Shown in pieces: positions 8,861-17,591 of a stretch of DNA of 64,000 nt. The stretch spans positions 20,592 to 84,591 of the forward strand of contig NZ_JAVFVU010000036.1 of assembly GCF_030929615.1 (NCBI RefSeq), in the 5' to 3' direction. The translations under genes were made by a program, and so were the position numbers. The notes under the pieces are model-generated. The model did no database searches, had not been told where the DNA came from, and worked only from the letters and a program-made list of their open reading frames with translations. This DNA comes from Dyadobacter sp. LHD-138 (GTDB taxonomy: Bacteria; Bacteroidota; Bacteroidia; Cytophagales; Spirosomataceae). Numbering within the stretch: position 1 is the stretch's first letter; every line of letters starts with the position of its first letter.

Positions 8861-10105
8861 ATGAAAAGAATAATCGTAACAGCACTTGTTCTGGGGTTGT
8901 CGCTCAACTTCTCGTGCAAGAAAAAAGCAGAAGAAACGGCTACAAACGAAGATTTTGCAAAAGTTCATCAGGCTGCGCTCACGATCGATCCGCACATCGA
9001 TATCCGCGAAGACTTTGACGCAGAAGGCAATGACGCCGGTACCGAAACGTTGGATCAGATTGACCTGGTCAAATTGGAGAAAGGGCAGCTGGATATCGCG
9101 ACGCTCGCTCTTTTTGCGGATCCGCTCCGCCGGACTCCGGAAAATATTGTTTTGGCAAGAAAGCAGGTGGATTCGAAGCTGACGACCATTCAGGATTTTG
9201 TCAATAAACATCCGGACAAACTGGAATTCGTAAAGTCGACCAAAGACATCGAGCGGATTGCCGATGGTGGGAAACACGGGATTTTGTTAAGTTTTCTGAA
9301 TGCCCTTTCGCTTGGGAAGGATACCTCGCTGATCAGCCATTATTATGATAAGGGTGTGCGTCTCTTTGGTTTTGCGCATGCCGGAAATAACGACTGGACT
9401 GACTCGTCGCGTCCTAGCGAAGCTTATGGCGACAAACCCAATGAGGCTGGCGGTTTGACAGCTATTGGAAAACAGGCCGTTCCGATTTTAAACCGTTTGG
9501 GCGTGATCATTGATGTTTCTCAGCTGACAACCGATGCTTTAAACCAGACCCTGGCACTGAGCAAAGCGCCGGTTATTGCTTCGCATTCGGGCGTCAGAAG
9601 TATCGTTGACAATACAAGAAATTTGTCTGATGCGGAATTGAAGGCGATTGCGGACAAAGGCGGGGTTGTGCATATTGTTGCGTTTGCAGCTTATTTGAAA
9701 GACACGGCTGCTTTTAAGGAGGATTACAAAAAGAAAATATTTGAACCGCTTGGGCTGGTGGTGGGTAAGGATAACCCGAAAGAAAAACTGGATTCAGCCG
9801 GGTACCGGAAGTTTAAAGATGCTTACAAGGAGTTTTCGCGAAATGAATGGAAGTATGCTACGCTAAACGAATATCTCAATTCGGTTGACCATGCCGTTAA
9901 ACTGATCGGGATTGATCACGTGGGTTTCAGTGCCGATTTTAATCACGGTGGCGGAGTGAAAGGTTATGCCAGCGTAGCTGACGGCCCGAACATTACGCAG
10001 GAGCTTATCAAAAGAGGTTACTCCGAAGAAGATATCAAAAAACTTTGGGGAGGCAACTTCCTGAGGGTTTTCAAAGAAGTTGAAAAACAGGCTGGCAAGA
10101 GCTGA
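8861..10105 (+). CDS. M19 membrane-dipeptidase-like lipoprotein with altered metal ligands
   Basis: A 414-residue lipoprotein with lipobox LSLNFSC (Cys19). The fold signatures of peptidase family M19 are present: H45-x-D47 in IDPHIDI, KGVRLFGFAHAGNN, PVIASHSGVRSI with H242, and IGIDHVGFSADFN. M19 enzymes cleave dipeptides with two zinc ions. Two ligand positions look changed: the bridging Glu segment (usually GIEG) reads SFLNALSLG, and the usual DxSH reads IDVSQ, replacing His by Gln. It may be a variant with a different reaction or metal content. It is last in the 5.5-10.1 kb run and is followed by a terminator. Confidence 0.8.
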   Translation: MKRIIVTALVLGLSLNFSCKKKAEETATNEDFAKVHQAALTIDPHIDIREDFDAEGNDAGTETLDQIDLVKLEKGQLDIATLALFADPLRRTPENIVLARKQVDSKLTTIQDFVNKHPDKLEFVKSTKDIERIADGGKHGILLSFLNALSLGKDTSLISHYYDKGVRLFGFAHAGNNDWTDSSRPSEAYGDKPNEAGGLTAIGKQAVPILNRLGVIIDVSQLTTDALNQTLALSKAPVIASHSGVRSIVDNTRNLSDAELKAIADKGGVVHIVAFAAYLKDTAAFKEDYKKKIFEPLGLVVGKDNPKEKLDSAGYRKFKDAYKEFSRNEWKYATLNEYLNSVDHAVKLIGIDHVGFSADFNHGGGVKGYASVADGPNITQELIKRGYSEEDIKKLWGGNFLRVFKEVEKQAGKS

Positions 10106-10133
10106 GCAGTTTTATATCGATTTTAGATTTACG

Positions 10134-10167
10134 TGTCTGGAAATATTCATTTTCCGGACATTTTTTT
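10134..10167 (+). terminator. Rho-independent terminator after the M19-like gene
   Basis: tgtctggaaa at 10134-10143 pairs with tttccggaca at 10151-10160 (one G-U), followed by a run of seven T. Confidence 0.8.
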
Positions 10168-10368
10168 GTCTGTTACAAAAATTCGGCAAAGGTTAATTTG
10201 GGTAAATTAAACGGAGGCATACAAAAGATCATTCGAAACCGGAAGATGACCATTGAATAAAAATGCTCCGGTTTTACGATTGATTTAAAAATGTTCATGT
10301 TAAGTTTGAGTGCTGTTTTAAGAAAGAATGAGCATTGTTTGTAAATCAGTACTTTATTTAATATTACT

Positions 10369-10776
10369 ATGCCAACGAACATCACAACGCCCGAAACCGT
10401 CAAAAGATGTATTCCTTTTTTATTACGGGTTATGGTTTTTAGTCCCGAATCCGGATATAAGTTTACCATCGAAGTTCAGAAAGCCTGCACGGCTGAAAAT
10501 GAAGAGGTGTGGAAGCTGCTTTTCGATCTCTATAAGAAGAAAACGCCAGAGAGCGATTTTGACCAGATTGTGAGTGTCGAGTTTGTGGCCGGTGACCCCA
10601 ATGATATTGATAAAGTTGCCGCAATTACCGACGAAGGCATGAAAAGAGCACAGGTACGGGCGTTCCGGGATAATGTCTATCCGTTGGTTAAACCGTTTGG
10701 TGAGGATGGTCAGGTTCCGACCGAAGCAGATCAGGCTGCCATTGACGCAGCAATGAAAAAGGCAATCAATGCCTGA
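10369..10776 (+). CDS. Protein of unknown function, coupled to the downstream barrel gene
   Basis: A 135-residue protein that I do not recognise. It has no convincing signal peptide; an early hydrophobic patch (CIPFLLRVMVF) is followed by a mixed acidic sequence and an Ala/Glu-rich C-terminal helix (EADQAAIDAAMKKAINA). Its TGA stop overlaps the ATG of the next gene by one base, so the two are probably translationally coupled. It may be a small cytoplasmic partner or simply share transcription. Confidence 0.6.
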   Translation: MPTNITTPETVKRCIPFLLRVMVFSPESGYKFTIEVQKACTAENEEVWKLLFDLYKKKTPESDFDQIVSVEFVAGDPNDIDKVAAITDEGMKRAQVRAFRDNVYPLVKPFGEDGQVPTEADQAAIDAAMKKAINA

Positions 10777-12629
10777 TGTTTCCGGGGCTCGGATCTCCTG
10801 ATATGATGGTAGAAAATGATGGTGTCTGTTTCAAAGCTGCGCTTAAAATGTTGTCTCGGAACGGATTCGTACTGAAAATTTTCCTGTTTTTACTCCTGAT
10901 TTCGGACATCGCGTCGGGACAGGCGGCTGATTCGTGTAATGCCATTACGGCAAGCATGCACTATACCGTGCGGTCTGTTTCGATAAAAGGGAGATTTGTT
11001 CCCGATGTTTTACAACAAAAAACAGAGCAGATCATAGGGGTTGGAACGTTGTTTGATCCGGCAAGACTGGGCCCGGCACAAGAGGAAATCAGGACAGCAC
11101 TTGTCAGTTCGGAGCAGAATTTTTTCATGCGGTTTGTCAAACAGTCTTCCTCTGTTTTATATATCTATACCAAAGTTTGCCCCGTCGTGACAGACTCGAC
11201 GTCCGGTCAGGTAAGCGTCGAAATTTTCCCTTACTATCTTCGTGTGGACCTGGTTAGTATTGGCGACAATATCTTACCCATTCCCCGAAGCGCACGACCG
11301 GTCTTTTTTACGCAGGTTCCGCCAATACTCAGAATTACCTCCCCAATCGCCGGTTTTTACAATGACAGAAACTACGGCCCGGCAATTTTTGTGCGGACTA
11401 ATACCGACCTGCTGCATGTTTTGGGGAAACCCTCCGGTCGTAAAGACAACGGCTTATGGCATTTGAATTTTGGACTGCAAATACGGAAATCGCTGAGCGA
11501 GTCTTTCAATGATATCGGTACGGGTTTCGAACTGAACAGGTCGGATTTTAACGTTAAAAATCTGGGATGGAGCCTTGGCGGTTATTACGGACATCAGTCT
11601 TTGCCGCTGGGCAAAGAGGAGAGTACACGAAATGTGTTTGGCGTAAATGTCGGAATGACCGGAATCCGTCGATTGCTGGTGTTCTCTAAATATGCTGTCA
11701 ATGCAGGTTTCAGATACTCACGGAACGACTTCGGAAACCAGGCCCGGCAGTTTGTCTCCGAGCGAGGCCTGAGAATAGCATTTATAGGAGACAGCCGGAT
11801 AGGGCAGGGGATGTCCCGGTTTGGTATTTATTTTGATGATAACTTTCCCAAAAACTTTGATTCCGGGACATCTTATCAGCGGCTTAGCTCGAATTTGGGC
11901 TACAACACCGTCATCGGTAAAGAGCATAACAATATTGATATGGAAGTGCTGGCCGGTGGCGGGCTGAGTTGGGGGAATGTACCTTTATATAATCAGTTCT
12001 GGTCTGGAAATGGTGCGAGAAACTTTATGTATGAGTCTTTGTCAGGTATGGCAAACCAGGGGTACTCACCGGGGCCCTCGGTACGGAGTTTGGGCGAAAA
12101 TGAAGGGGGGATGAGAAATCCTTCGGGGTATTTGCAGGGCGGGAGTGCCTACTGGCATATTAATCTCAATCTGTCCATTCCCATCAGAGCCTGGTCCAGA
12201 CCGCTAATCCCCGATATTGTTATTTCAGAAACTGCACGGCGCAGAAGTACGCTCCGCTCAGCATTGAAAGGTGTGGTGGAAACGACAAAAAATGCCATTA
12301 TATCCGATTTGATCGATAATGACAGCTTGCCAGACAACGAAGAAACTGAGAAAATTGCCGATAATATCGTGAACCGGGATATTCGCCCGACCATCAATTT
12401 TCTTGCCGACCGCGCCAATGTTTATGCCATCAAACCGGTCGCATTGTTTGACATGGCCAGGTTATACAACGATGGAAATTCCAAAACCTGGTACGCAGCT
12501 GGTGCCGGTCTTCAGGTGATTATCATCAACGCGAGACTTCAGGCGGGTTACATGCACACCCTTTCTCCGGCGTCGGATCATCACAAGGGTAATTTTTTTG
12601 TCAAACTTACCGTGAGTGATTTTTACTAA
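10776..12629 (+). CDS. POTRA-containing outer-membrane beta-barrel protein (Omp85/TpsB-like)
   Basis: Up to 617 residues. The ATG at 10776 overlaps the previous stop; an internal ATG at 10848 gives a more normal signal peptide (MLSRNGFVLKIFLFLLLI) and may be the real start. After the signal comes one POTRA-like module (YTVRSVSIKGRF, then VGTLFDPARLGPAQEEIRTAL). From about residue 170 the sequence alternates as expected for a barrel, with GLQIRKSL, NLGWSLGGYYGH, GMSRFGIYFDD and a final VKLTVSDFY ending in an aromatic, typical of outer-membrane insertion. The family moves or inserts proteins at the outer membrane. The single POTRA suggests a specialised secretion pore; no secreted partner is evident. 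Confidence 0.65.
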   Translation: MFPGLGSPDMMVENDGVCFKAALKMLSRNGFVLKIFLFLLLISDIASGQAADSCNAITASMHYTVRSVSIKGRFVPDVLQQKTEQIIGVGTLFDPARLGPAQEEIRTALVSSEQNFFMRFVKQSSSVLYIYTKVCPVVTDSTSGQVSVEIFPYYLRVDLVSIGDNILPIPRSARPVFFTQVPPILRITSPIAGFYNDRNYGPAIFVRTNTDLLHVLGKPSGRKDNGLWHLNFGLQIRKSLSESFNDIGTGFELNRSDFNVKNLGWSLGGYYGHQSLPLGKEESTRNVFGVNVGMTGIRRLLVFSKYAVNAGFRYSRNDFGNQARQFVSERGLRIAFIGDSRIGQGMSRFGIYFDDNFPKNFDSGTSYQRLSSNLGYNTVIGKEHNNIDMEVLAGGGLSWGNVPLYNQFWSGNGARNFMYESLSGMANQGYSPGPSVRSLGENEGGMRNPSGYLQGGSAYWHINLNLSIPIRAWSRPLIPDIVISETARRRSTLRSALKGVVETTKNAIISDLIDNDSLPDNEETEKIADNIVNRDIRPTINFLADRANVYAIKPVALFDMARLYNDGNSKTWYAAGAGLQVIIINARLQAGYMHTLSPASDHHKGNFFVKLTVSDFY

Positions 12630-12722
12630 TGCCCGACGCAGCTTAAATGTGTAACTTTGACAGTTTTCTTCTTGGCCACATCTCGCCCTGTTCCATTGTC
12701 GTCGATGGCTCTTCCGCTTACC

Positions 12723-12755
12723 GGTAACGTTACCTTAAAAGGTTAATTATATTTG
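12723..12755 (+). promoter_or_regulatory. Perfect 12-bp palindrome beside a TAnnTTTG element in a 358-nt gene-free stretch (12630-12987)
   Basis: GGTAACGTTACC at 12723-12734 is a perfect palindrome with a central CG, as in LacI/GalR-family operators. TATATTTG at 12748-12755 fits the Bacteroidota -7 consensus, placing the palindrome near the -33 region. The downstream gene starts at 12988, so the leader would be about 225 nt. I see no gene in the rest of this stretch. Confidence 0.35.
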
Positions 12756-12987
12756 GTTAAGAACCGTTTTAGTGTTAAACTCGTCCGGTTTTTAGCCGAA
12801 ACAACAATACAATGAGCCGTTTTGCTTTTTTTATTCAAAATATTATACTTTAAGCATAATTCGGACCCCGCATAAAAAGATTGTCCGAAAAATCGATATC
12901 AGGATCGTGTTGTAACATGCAGAAACCGGCATTAAATTTCGATTAATATTTCCTTGAAAAAATTCCTAAAACTCTTATTTTATTAAA

Positions 12988-14598
12988 ATGAATCGTAGAG
13001 ATGCTATTAAAGATTTATCACTGCTCCCGCTCGCGGGAGGTGTGATGCTTCCTAAAATGTCAGCTCCTGTGGCAGAACCAAACGGTGCTGCGGTGGCTGC
13101 TGGGAAGGAAATTTACCAGGCTATTGGTGTGGAGCCTATTATCAATTGCAGAGGGACGTTTACGATTATAGGAGGCTCCATTGAACGTCCGGAGGTGAGA
13201 AATGCCATGGATGCTGCTGCGCAGGTTTTTGTACAATACGATGAATTGGCTTTCGGGGCTGGAAAGCGCCTGGCCGAACTTACTGGTGCGGAATGGGGTA
13301 TGGTTTCGGCTGGATGTGCCGCCGGAATGAAACATGTTACTGCGGCCTGTGTTACAGGCGGTAATCCCGAAAAGCTGATCCGGATTCCTAATCTGGCTGG
13401 TTTTGATAAAACGGAAGTGATTATTCCAAGATATTCCCGCAACGTTTATGATCACGCGCTTCGGAATGTGGGCGTAACGTTGATCACAGTTGATTCTATT
13501 GATGAACTGAAAAATGCGATAAGCTCCCGTACAGCCATGATTTATCTGATGGCGATGCAGGAATCCATGAGTGGACCGATGTCTCTGGAAGTTATTTCTA
13601 AAATAGCGAAGGAGAAAAACGTTCCCGTTATGGTGGATGCTGCGGCAGAAGATCTTACAGTCCCGAATGTTCACTTAAAAATGGGCGCGGACGTGGTGAT
13701 TTATAGCGGCGGAAAAGCATTATGCGGTCCGCAATGTGCCGGGCTGGTTTTAGGTAGAAAAGACCTACTGATGTCAGCCTGGCAGGCCAGTGCACCGCAT
13801 CATGGTCCTGGCCGTGATAACAAGGTAGGCCGCGAGGAAACGATGGGTATGATTGCTGCTGTGGAAGCGTGGACAAAACGTGACCATGCAGGCGAGTGGA
13901 AAAGATGGCTGCTGTGGTTGGATACTATTTCCAAAAAAATGGCTACGATTGACGGTGTAAAAACGACTGTGGTGGAACCGAAAGAACTTTCTAACCGGAC
14001 ACCGCAGTTGCGGATCACCTGGGATCCGGCCAAACTAAATATTTCAGGCGAAGAAATTGCGGAGCTTTTTGGCAGAACGAAGCCACGCATTGCACTCGGC
14101 GGCGGTACCCGCGATGGCGCGACTTTTGTTTCCATCACCACCGGGCAAATGCAGCCTGGGGACGATAAAGTCGTTTCAGATCGTTTGCACGAAGTTTTAA
14201 CACAAAAACGCGCGCCGCAAAAAACAGATATGGCAGCGGCTTCTTCCTCTGTTAAAGGGCACTGGGATATGGAAGTTGAGTTTTTTACAAGCACCAGCAA
14301 GCAGTCTTTGATCATCGAACAGGACGGAAATTGGCTGGTGGGTTCGCATAAAGGCGAGTTCAGCGTGCGGGAAATGCAGGGTACGCTGGAAGGAAACGAG
14401 ATAAAAATGAGAAGTACGGATCGTCAGCTTGGAGACGCCATCACCTTTATGTTCTCTGGCGTTGTGAAGGATGATGCGATGACCGGTTCGATTTATATGG
14501 GTGAATATATGACCGCGAAGTTTACCGCGAAACGCCATACGTTTAAATCCAAAAGGGAAAAAATAATGATCCCGTCAGGACCACCGCTGGCGACTTAG
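12988..14598 (+). CDS. Tat-exported PLP-dependent SelA/DgaE-like enzyme with C-terminal beta domain
   Basis: A 536-residue protein. The start MNRRDAIKDL with a hydrophobic stretch is a twin-arginine-type signal. Residues about 45-400 match the fold-type I PLP family that includes selenocysteine synthase SelA and D-glucosaminate-6-phosphate ammonia-lyase DgaE: EPIINCRGTFTIIGGS near the start, D217 in VMVDAAAED to hold the PLP nitrogen, and the Schiff-base lysine K243 in IYSGGKALCGPQ. Residues about 410-520 form an added WD...LVGSHKGEF...LEGNEI beta-rich domain, similar in style to the N-terminal part of the TlpA-like protein at 5522. A cytoplasmic SelA role is unlikely with a Tat signal; a lyase or racemase acting on an amino-sugar acid or amino acid is more plausible. 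Confidence 0.8.
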   Translation: MNRRDAIKDLSLLPLAGGVMLPKMSAPVAEPNGAAVAAGKEIYQAIGVEPIINCRGTFTIIGGSIERPEVRNAMDAAAQVFVQYDELAFGAGKRLAELTGAEWGMVSAGCAAGMKHVTAACVTGGNPEKLIRIPNLAGFDKTEVIIPRYSRNVYDHALRNVGVTLITVDSIDELKNAISSRTAMIYLMAMQESMSGPMSLEVISKIAKEKNVPVMVDAAAEDLTVPNVHLKMGADVVIYSGGKALCGPQCAGLVLGRKDLLMSAWQASAPHHGPGRDNKVGREETMGMIAAVEAWTKRDHAGEWKRWLLWLDTISKKMATIDGVKTTVVEPKELSNRTPQLRITWDPAKLNISGEEIAELFGRTKPRIALGGGTRDGATFVSITTGQMQPGDDKVVSDRLHEVLTQKRAPQKTDMAAASSSVKGHWDMEVEFFTSTSKQSLIIEQDGNWLVGSHKGEFSVREMQGTLEGNEIKMRSTDRQLGDAITFMFSGVVKDDAMTGSIYMGEYMTAKFTAKRHTFKSKREKIMIPSGPPLAT

Positions 14599-14616
14599 GA
14601 TTGATTAATTTAGTAC

Positions 14617-14646
14617 AAAAAAGAGCTGTCTTCACAGCTCTTTTTT
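14617..14646 (+). terminator. Rho-independent terminator
   Basis: GAGCTGT-CTTC-ACAGCTC at 14623-14640, flanked by six A and six T, just after the PLP-enzyme gene. Confidence 0.9.
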
Positions 14647-14785
14647 GTTTTGATACTGCGTGATGGGACAAATTTGGTAGTGTCGTTAAAACGGCAGTCC
14701 ATCAAGTCGTTTGTAATGATTACCGGATTAGGTGGAAATTTTTGAATATTGATTGTCAGGTTATTAGTGTTCGATAGCCACGAAA

Positions 14786-14943
14786 CGTTCCTACGGAACG
14801 AAAACCACCTCGATCTGTCCCTGCTACCAACGAAATGTCCCTATGGGACAAGGATATAAGGCTGTTTCTGTGTTTTTGTCCCATAGGAACATTTCGTTGG
14901 TAGCCATGATATGGAAATTATAAAATATCGTTCCTTGGGAACG
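14786..14943. repeat. REP/MITE-like inverted repeat with nested palindromes (gene-free stretch 14599-15221)
   Basis: Two 27-nt arms, 14824-14850 and 14877-14903, are inverse complements with one mismatch. Each is an outer stretch (ctaccaacgaaa) plus an inner palindrome (TGTCCC-TAT-GGGACA in the left arm). Single palindromes with 3-nt spacers flank it: CGTTCC-TAC-GGAACG at 14786-14800 and CGTTCC-TTG-GGAACG at 14929-14943. The same design recurs near 27.7 and 41.3 kb with other sequences. The remaining stretch up to 15221 contains a small hairpin (attctac/gtagaat, 15074-15094) and a 30-bp palindrome listed separately. An open frame across 14911-15129 looks like chance. Confidence 0.75.
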
Positions 14944-15138
14944 GCTGGTGGTGTTGGCCGCAATTTTGATCGTCCGGCGCGCGGCGCGGTACGTCCGGGT
15001 TCTTATGCGGTCTCTGCCCGCTGTATAGGAATGGCATCATACACATTACCGTTAAATAAGTTAAGTCATATTAATTCTACTTTCTGTGTAGAATATTGCA
15101 GTAGTTGTTTCTTCTTGCATTCTTATTGATATGGTTTT

Positions 15139-15168
15139 CAGAATCTCTGTTTTAAAACAGAGATTCTG
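15139..15168. promoter_or_regulatory. Perfect 30-bp palindrome upstream of the VioB-like unit
   Basis: The 15-base half cagaatctctgtttt is followed at once by its exact inverse complement, so there is no loop. It lies 53 nt upstream of the NTF2-like gene. It may be a dimeric-regulator operator or fold as a hairpin. The T-rich flank on its right is weak, so a terminator is less likely but not excluded. Confidence 0.5.
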
Positions 15169-15221
15169 TTGATTTGTTCGATATCAGTAGGATACTATGC
15201 GTTACCTGAAACTTCACAACC

Positions 15222-15611
15222 ATGAACATGCAAGATGAAAAAGAAAAAATTGATACGCTTCGGCTTATCGTCCAGGAGGCCGAAAACACCGGTAACCTAC
15301 CCATGATGACGGCCATACTGGCTGATGATCTCACGGTGATTGCGCCTGGGGCACCGGTAATTAATACCAAGGCAGGTGGCGTGGATTTCCTTAAATCCTG
15401 GTTCGATGCGTTTAAAATTGAGATCCGTTATGTATCTCAAGATATTGAAATCAAGGGAGATCTCGCTTACGAATGGGCTATTTATCACCAGACAACCACC
15501 GACAAAACAACCGGAGAAAAGGCATCCGAAGTCGGCCGAATGCTTTGGATATACAAAAAGTACGGTGAGCAATGGTTGCAGCACTTTATCATCTGGAATA
15601 CTGAAAATTAA
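15222..15611 (+). CDS. SnoaL/NTF2-like (DUF4440-type) small protein
   Basis: A 129-residue cytoplasmic protein with the NTF2-like cone-fold pattern: N-terminal helix with DTLRLIVQEAENTGN, DDLTVIAPGAPVINTK, GVDFLKSWFDAF, and C-terminal strands ending in W-x-x-x-x-I-x-W (QWLQHFIIWN). Members are polyketide cyclase-like enzymes, isomerases or binding proteins. It starts a three-gene unit, 24 nt before the VioB-N-like gene, and could act on the product of that pair. A second ATG two codons downstream is also possible. Confidence 0.75.
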   Translation: MNMQDEKEKIDTLRLIVQEAENTGNLPMMTAILADDLTVIAPGAPVINTKAGGVDFLKSWFDAFKIEIRYVSQDIEIKGDLAYEWAIYHQTTTDKTTGEKASEVGRMLWIYKKYGEQWLQHFIIWNTEN

Positions 15612-15635
15612 TCCCTCATAATAAATTAATTCACC

Positions 15636-17567
15636 ATGTCTTATTTACACGCGCCGCGGCTCGTGTTTACCGGCGATTTCCTCTCTGACGTCAGCACGGT
15701 AAACAACGACACCGCTCACTACAACAATGCCACTTTCAAACCCAATTTTCAGGAACCCGGAAAGGGAGCCACCAACGGATGGTGGAATCCGGAAGGAGGC
15801 GCTGTTTTTGATTTTCAGAATTGCGCTGTTCGCCAGATTTTTCTGCCCGATGGGACTACGCAGTCCGACTCGTCACAGGATATCATCATTGGTCAGCTCG
15901 TTGTCGGGGCGGAAGGACGCCCGACCGGAAAAATGGTCGATCTGGATCCTGATGCCCAAATGGTCTCGGCCTTATGGTGTGTGCAGCTGAGAATTAGCAC
16001 GGCACAGAATGAGCTGCTTTTTAAAGGTGATATCAAAGCAACCTGTTTTCGGGATATTCAGCTCAGACAGCTGGATGGTGGGAAAAGCAATGGCCAGCCA
16101 CTTGGGGCAACCTGGACTTCCACATTAACAAATGTGGAATGGGGCGAACTGGCGGATACTTCGCCATTTTTAAAGCAATTAAAAACAACCACGCAGGGGG
16201 ATAAGTTATCGATAAATTTAAATCCCTTTGGATATTATTACGCACACAATGACGGCAGGTTTTCGCTTGGCAGAATTATCGGATCGATCGGGCCTTATTT
16301 TGAAGGAGAGCCAACCACGTTTGCGCCATACCGACGGTTATACGGGATCAATTACAACAGTGGCATTCGCTCGACGTATCTGAACAATACCAACTTTCTG
16401 GTTGAAACGGATAACAAGCGGCTTTCCATTGATTTTGGTGCCAGCTTTCCGGTTGCCAATTCCATCGGGGCGATCAATTTCAATCAAACCTTGATCCTGG
16501 CAGTGAGTAAAATCCCGCTGACTTATGTTGCCAGCAAAGCGAGTCCGGTTTTCTACATTACGCCGGATGATTTTACGGAGATTGGCCCACTGAATTATCA
16601 ATCGGATCCCAACTGGCTGAATCAAACGGGCGGTATTGTTTCGTTTAATAATTTATCCTCAGAAATCATAACGGCGCTGGGTAATCATCAGTTGCTGGTG
16701 CTTACGCCATCAGCCGCCAACCCGGGGCAGTATGCGATCATCGCACGTGAATCGATCGACGGACTTTTTGTGCGCGCAGATGATTTTGTGCAGCGGCTGG
16801 ACTGCGGCGACTCCGTTGAAGTCGATTTTTATGCCTATCAATGGGGGAAACCGCTTGCCAGCAATGTCATCACGATTACCCTGGAGGCCCCGACGCCAGA
16901 CACTCCGATTGGTCCCCAAAGTCCAATTTCCGAGCTTTACGGGAACAATTACCCAGTAGATGGGATAACCTTTCAGTCGCAGATCTCCACCTGTGAAAAA
17001 GGAACAGCAAAAATGCTGTTGACTGGCAATGCAATCCATAGCCCGAGGCATTATATCGACGGGCAGATATACACGTTTGATTATCAGATCAGTACAATTG
17101 ATCCTGCTTTCGGGACTGAGTCGGTGGTGGTGCATTTGCGGGACTATTTTGAAGTGATAGAAAAACCGGTCTGGTCGGATATTTCTTCCATGATGATCCA
17201 GTACAGCAATCTGTATCCGATCATGAGCAAATATGTCGTGAACCTTTCTGATCCGGAAGACTTGATCCTGAAAAAGAACATTTTGATTTTCGCTTTTTCC
17301 CGGGTGATGGAAGATACCATGCACATGCCGGTGACGAGGGACTTATCTGCTCCTAAAAGACAGACAATTCTCAATTGGTTAAAGGATCCGGTGTTAACCC
17401 GTGCAAGCAGTCGGAAGGGTATTGCTGAAAAACCTAAATCGGAAAATCCGGTTGCGGTGGGAACGGCATTATCCGAAAAACAGATGCAATACAAAGAGGC
17501 TGTTAAAGCTAAAAACGGATCATTTCCAGGCTTTCCAAAGACAGACAACTTGTTTGAAAATTTATGA
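15636..17567 (+). CDS. VioB N-terminal-region-like protein (first half of a split VioB homologue)
   Basis: A 643-residue protein without signal peptide. The opening MSYLHAPRLVFTGDF matches the style of the start of VioB (a short MS-x-L-x-x-PR-x-x-F-x-G segment). The C-terminal part has YPIMSKYVVNLSD (from Y527) and TRDLSAPKRQTILNWL (T567-L582), which I recognise as the segment that in VioB joins the N-terminal region to its ferritin-like catalytic domain. The next gene supplies a ferritin-like domain; 643 plus 350 residues is close to the roughly 1,000 of VioB. VioB couples two iminophenyl- or indole-pyruvate imines in violacein-type pathways. No VioA, VioC, VioD or VioE gene is nearby, so the substrate here is unknown. 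Confidence 0.65.
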   Translation: MSYLHAPRLVFTGDFLSDVSTVNNDTAHYNNATFKPNFQEPGKGATNGWWNPEGGAVFDFQNCAVRQIFLPDGTTQSDSSQDIIIGQLVVGAEGRPTGKMVDLDPDAQMVSALWCVQLRISTAQNELLFKGDIKATCFRDIQLRQLDGGKSNGQPLGATWTSTLTNVEWGELADTSPFLKQLKTTTQGDKLSINLNPFGYYYAHNDGRFSLGRIIGSIGPYFEGEPTTFAPYRRLYGINYNSGIRSTYLNNTNFLVETDNKRLSIDFGASFPVANSIGAINFNQTLILAVSKIPLTYVASKASPVFYITPDDFTEIGPLNYQSDPNWLNQTGGIVSFNNLSSEIITALGNHQLLVLTPSAANPGQYAIIARESIDGLFVRADDFVQRLDCGDSVEVDFYAYQWGKPLASNVITITLEAPTPDTPIGPQSPISELYGNNYPVDGITFQSQISTCEKGTAKMLLTGNAIHSPRHYIDGQIYTFDYQISTIDPAFGTESVVVHLRDYFEVIEKPVWSDISSMMIQYSNLYPIMSKYVVNLSDPEDLILKKNILIFAFSRVMEDTMHMPVTRDLSAPKRQTILNWLKDPVLTRASSRKGIAEKPKSENPVAVGTALSEKQMQYKEAVKAKNGSFPGFPKTDNLFENL

Positions 17568-17591
17568 TCCACCGTTAGAAAAATCCTCACA

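Noticed and set aside
14911..15129. Open frame of 72 codons with several Cys
   Set aside because: Overlaps the inverted repeat and lacks a family pattern or ribosome site; likely chance.
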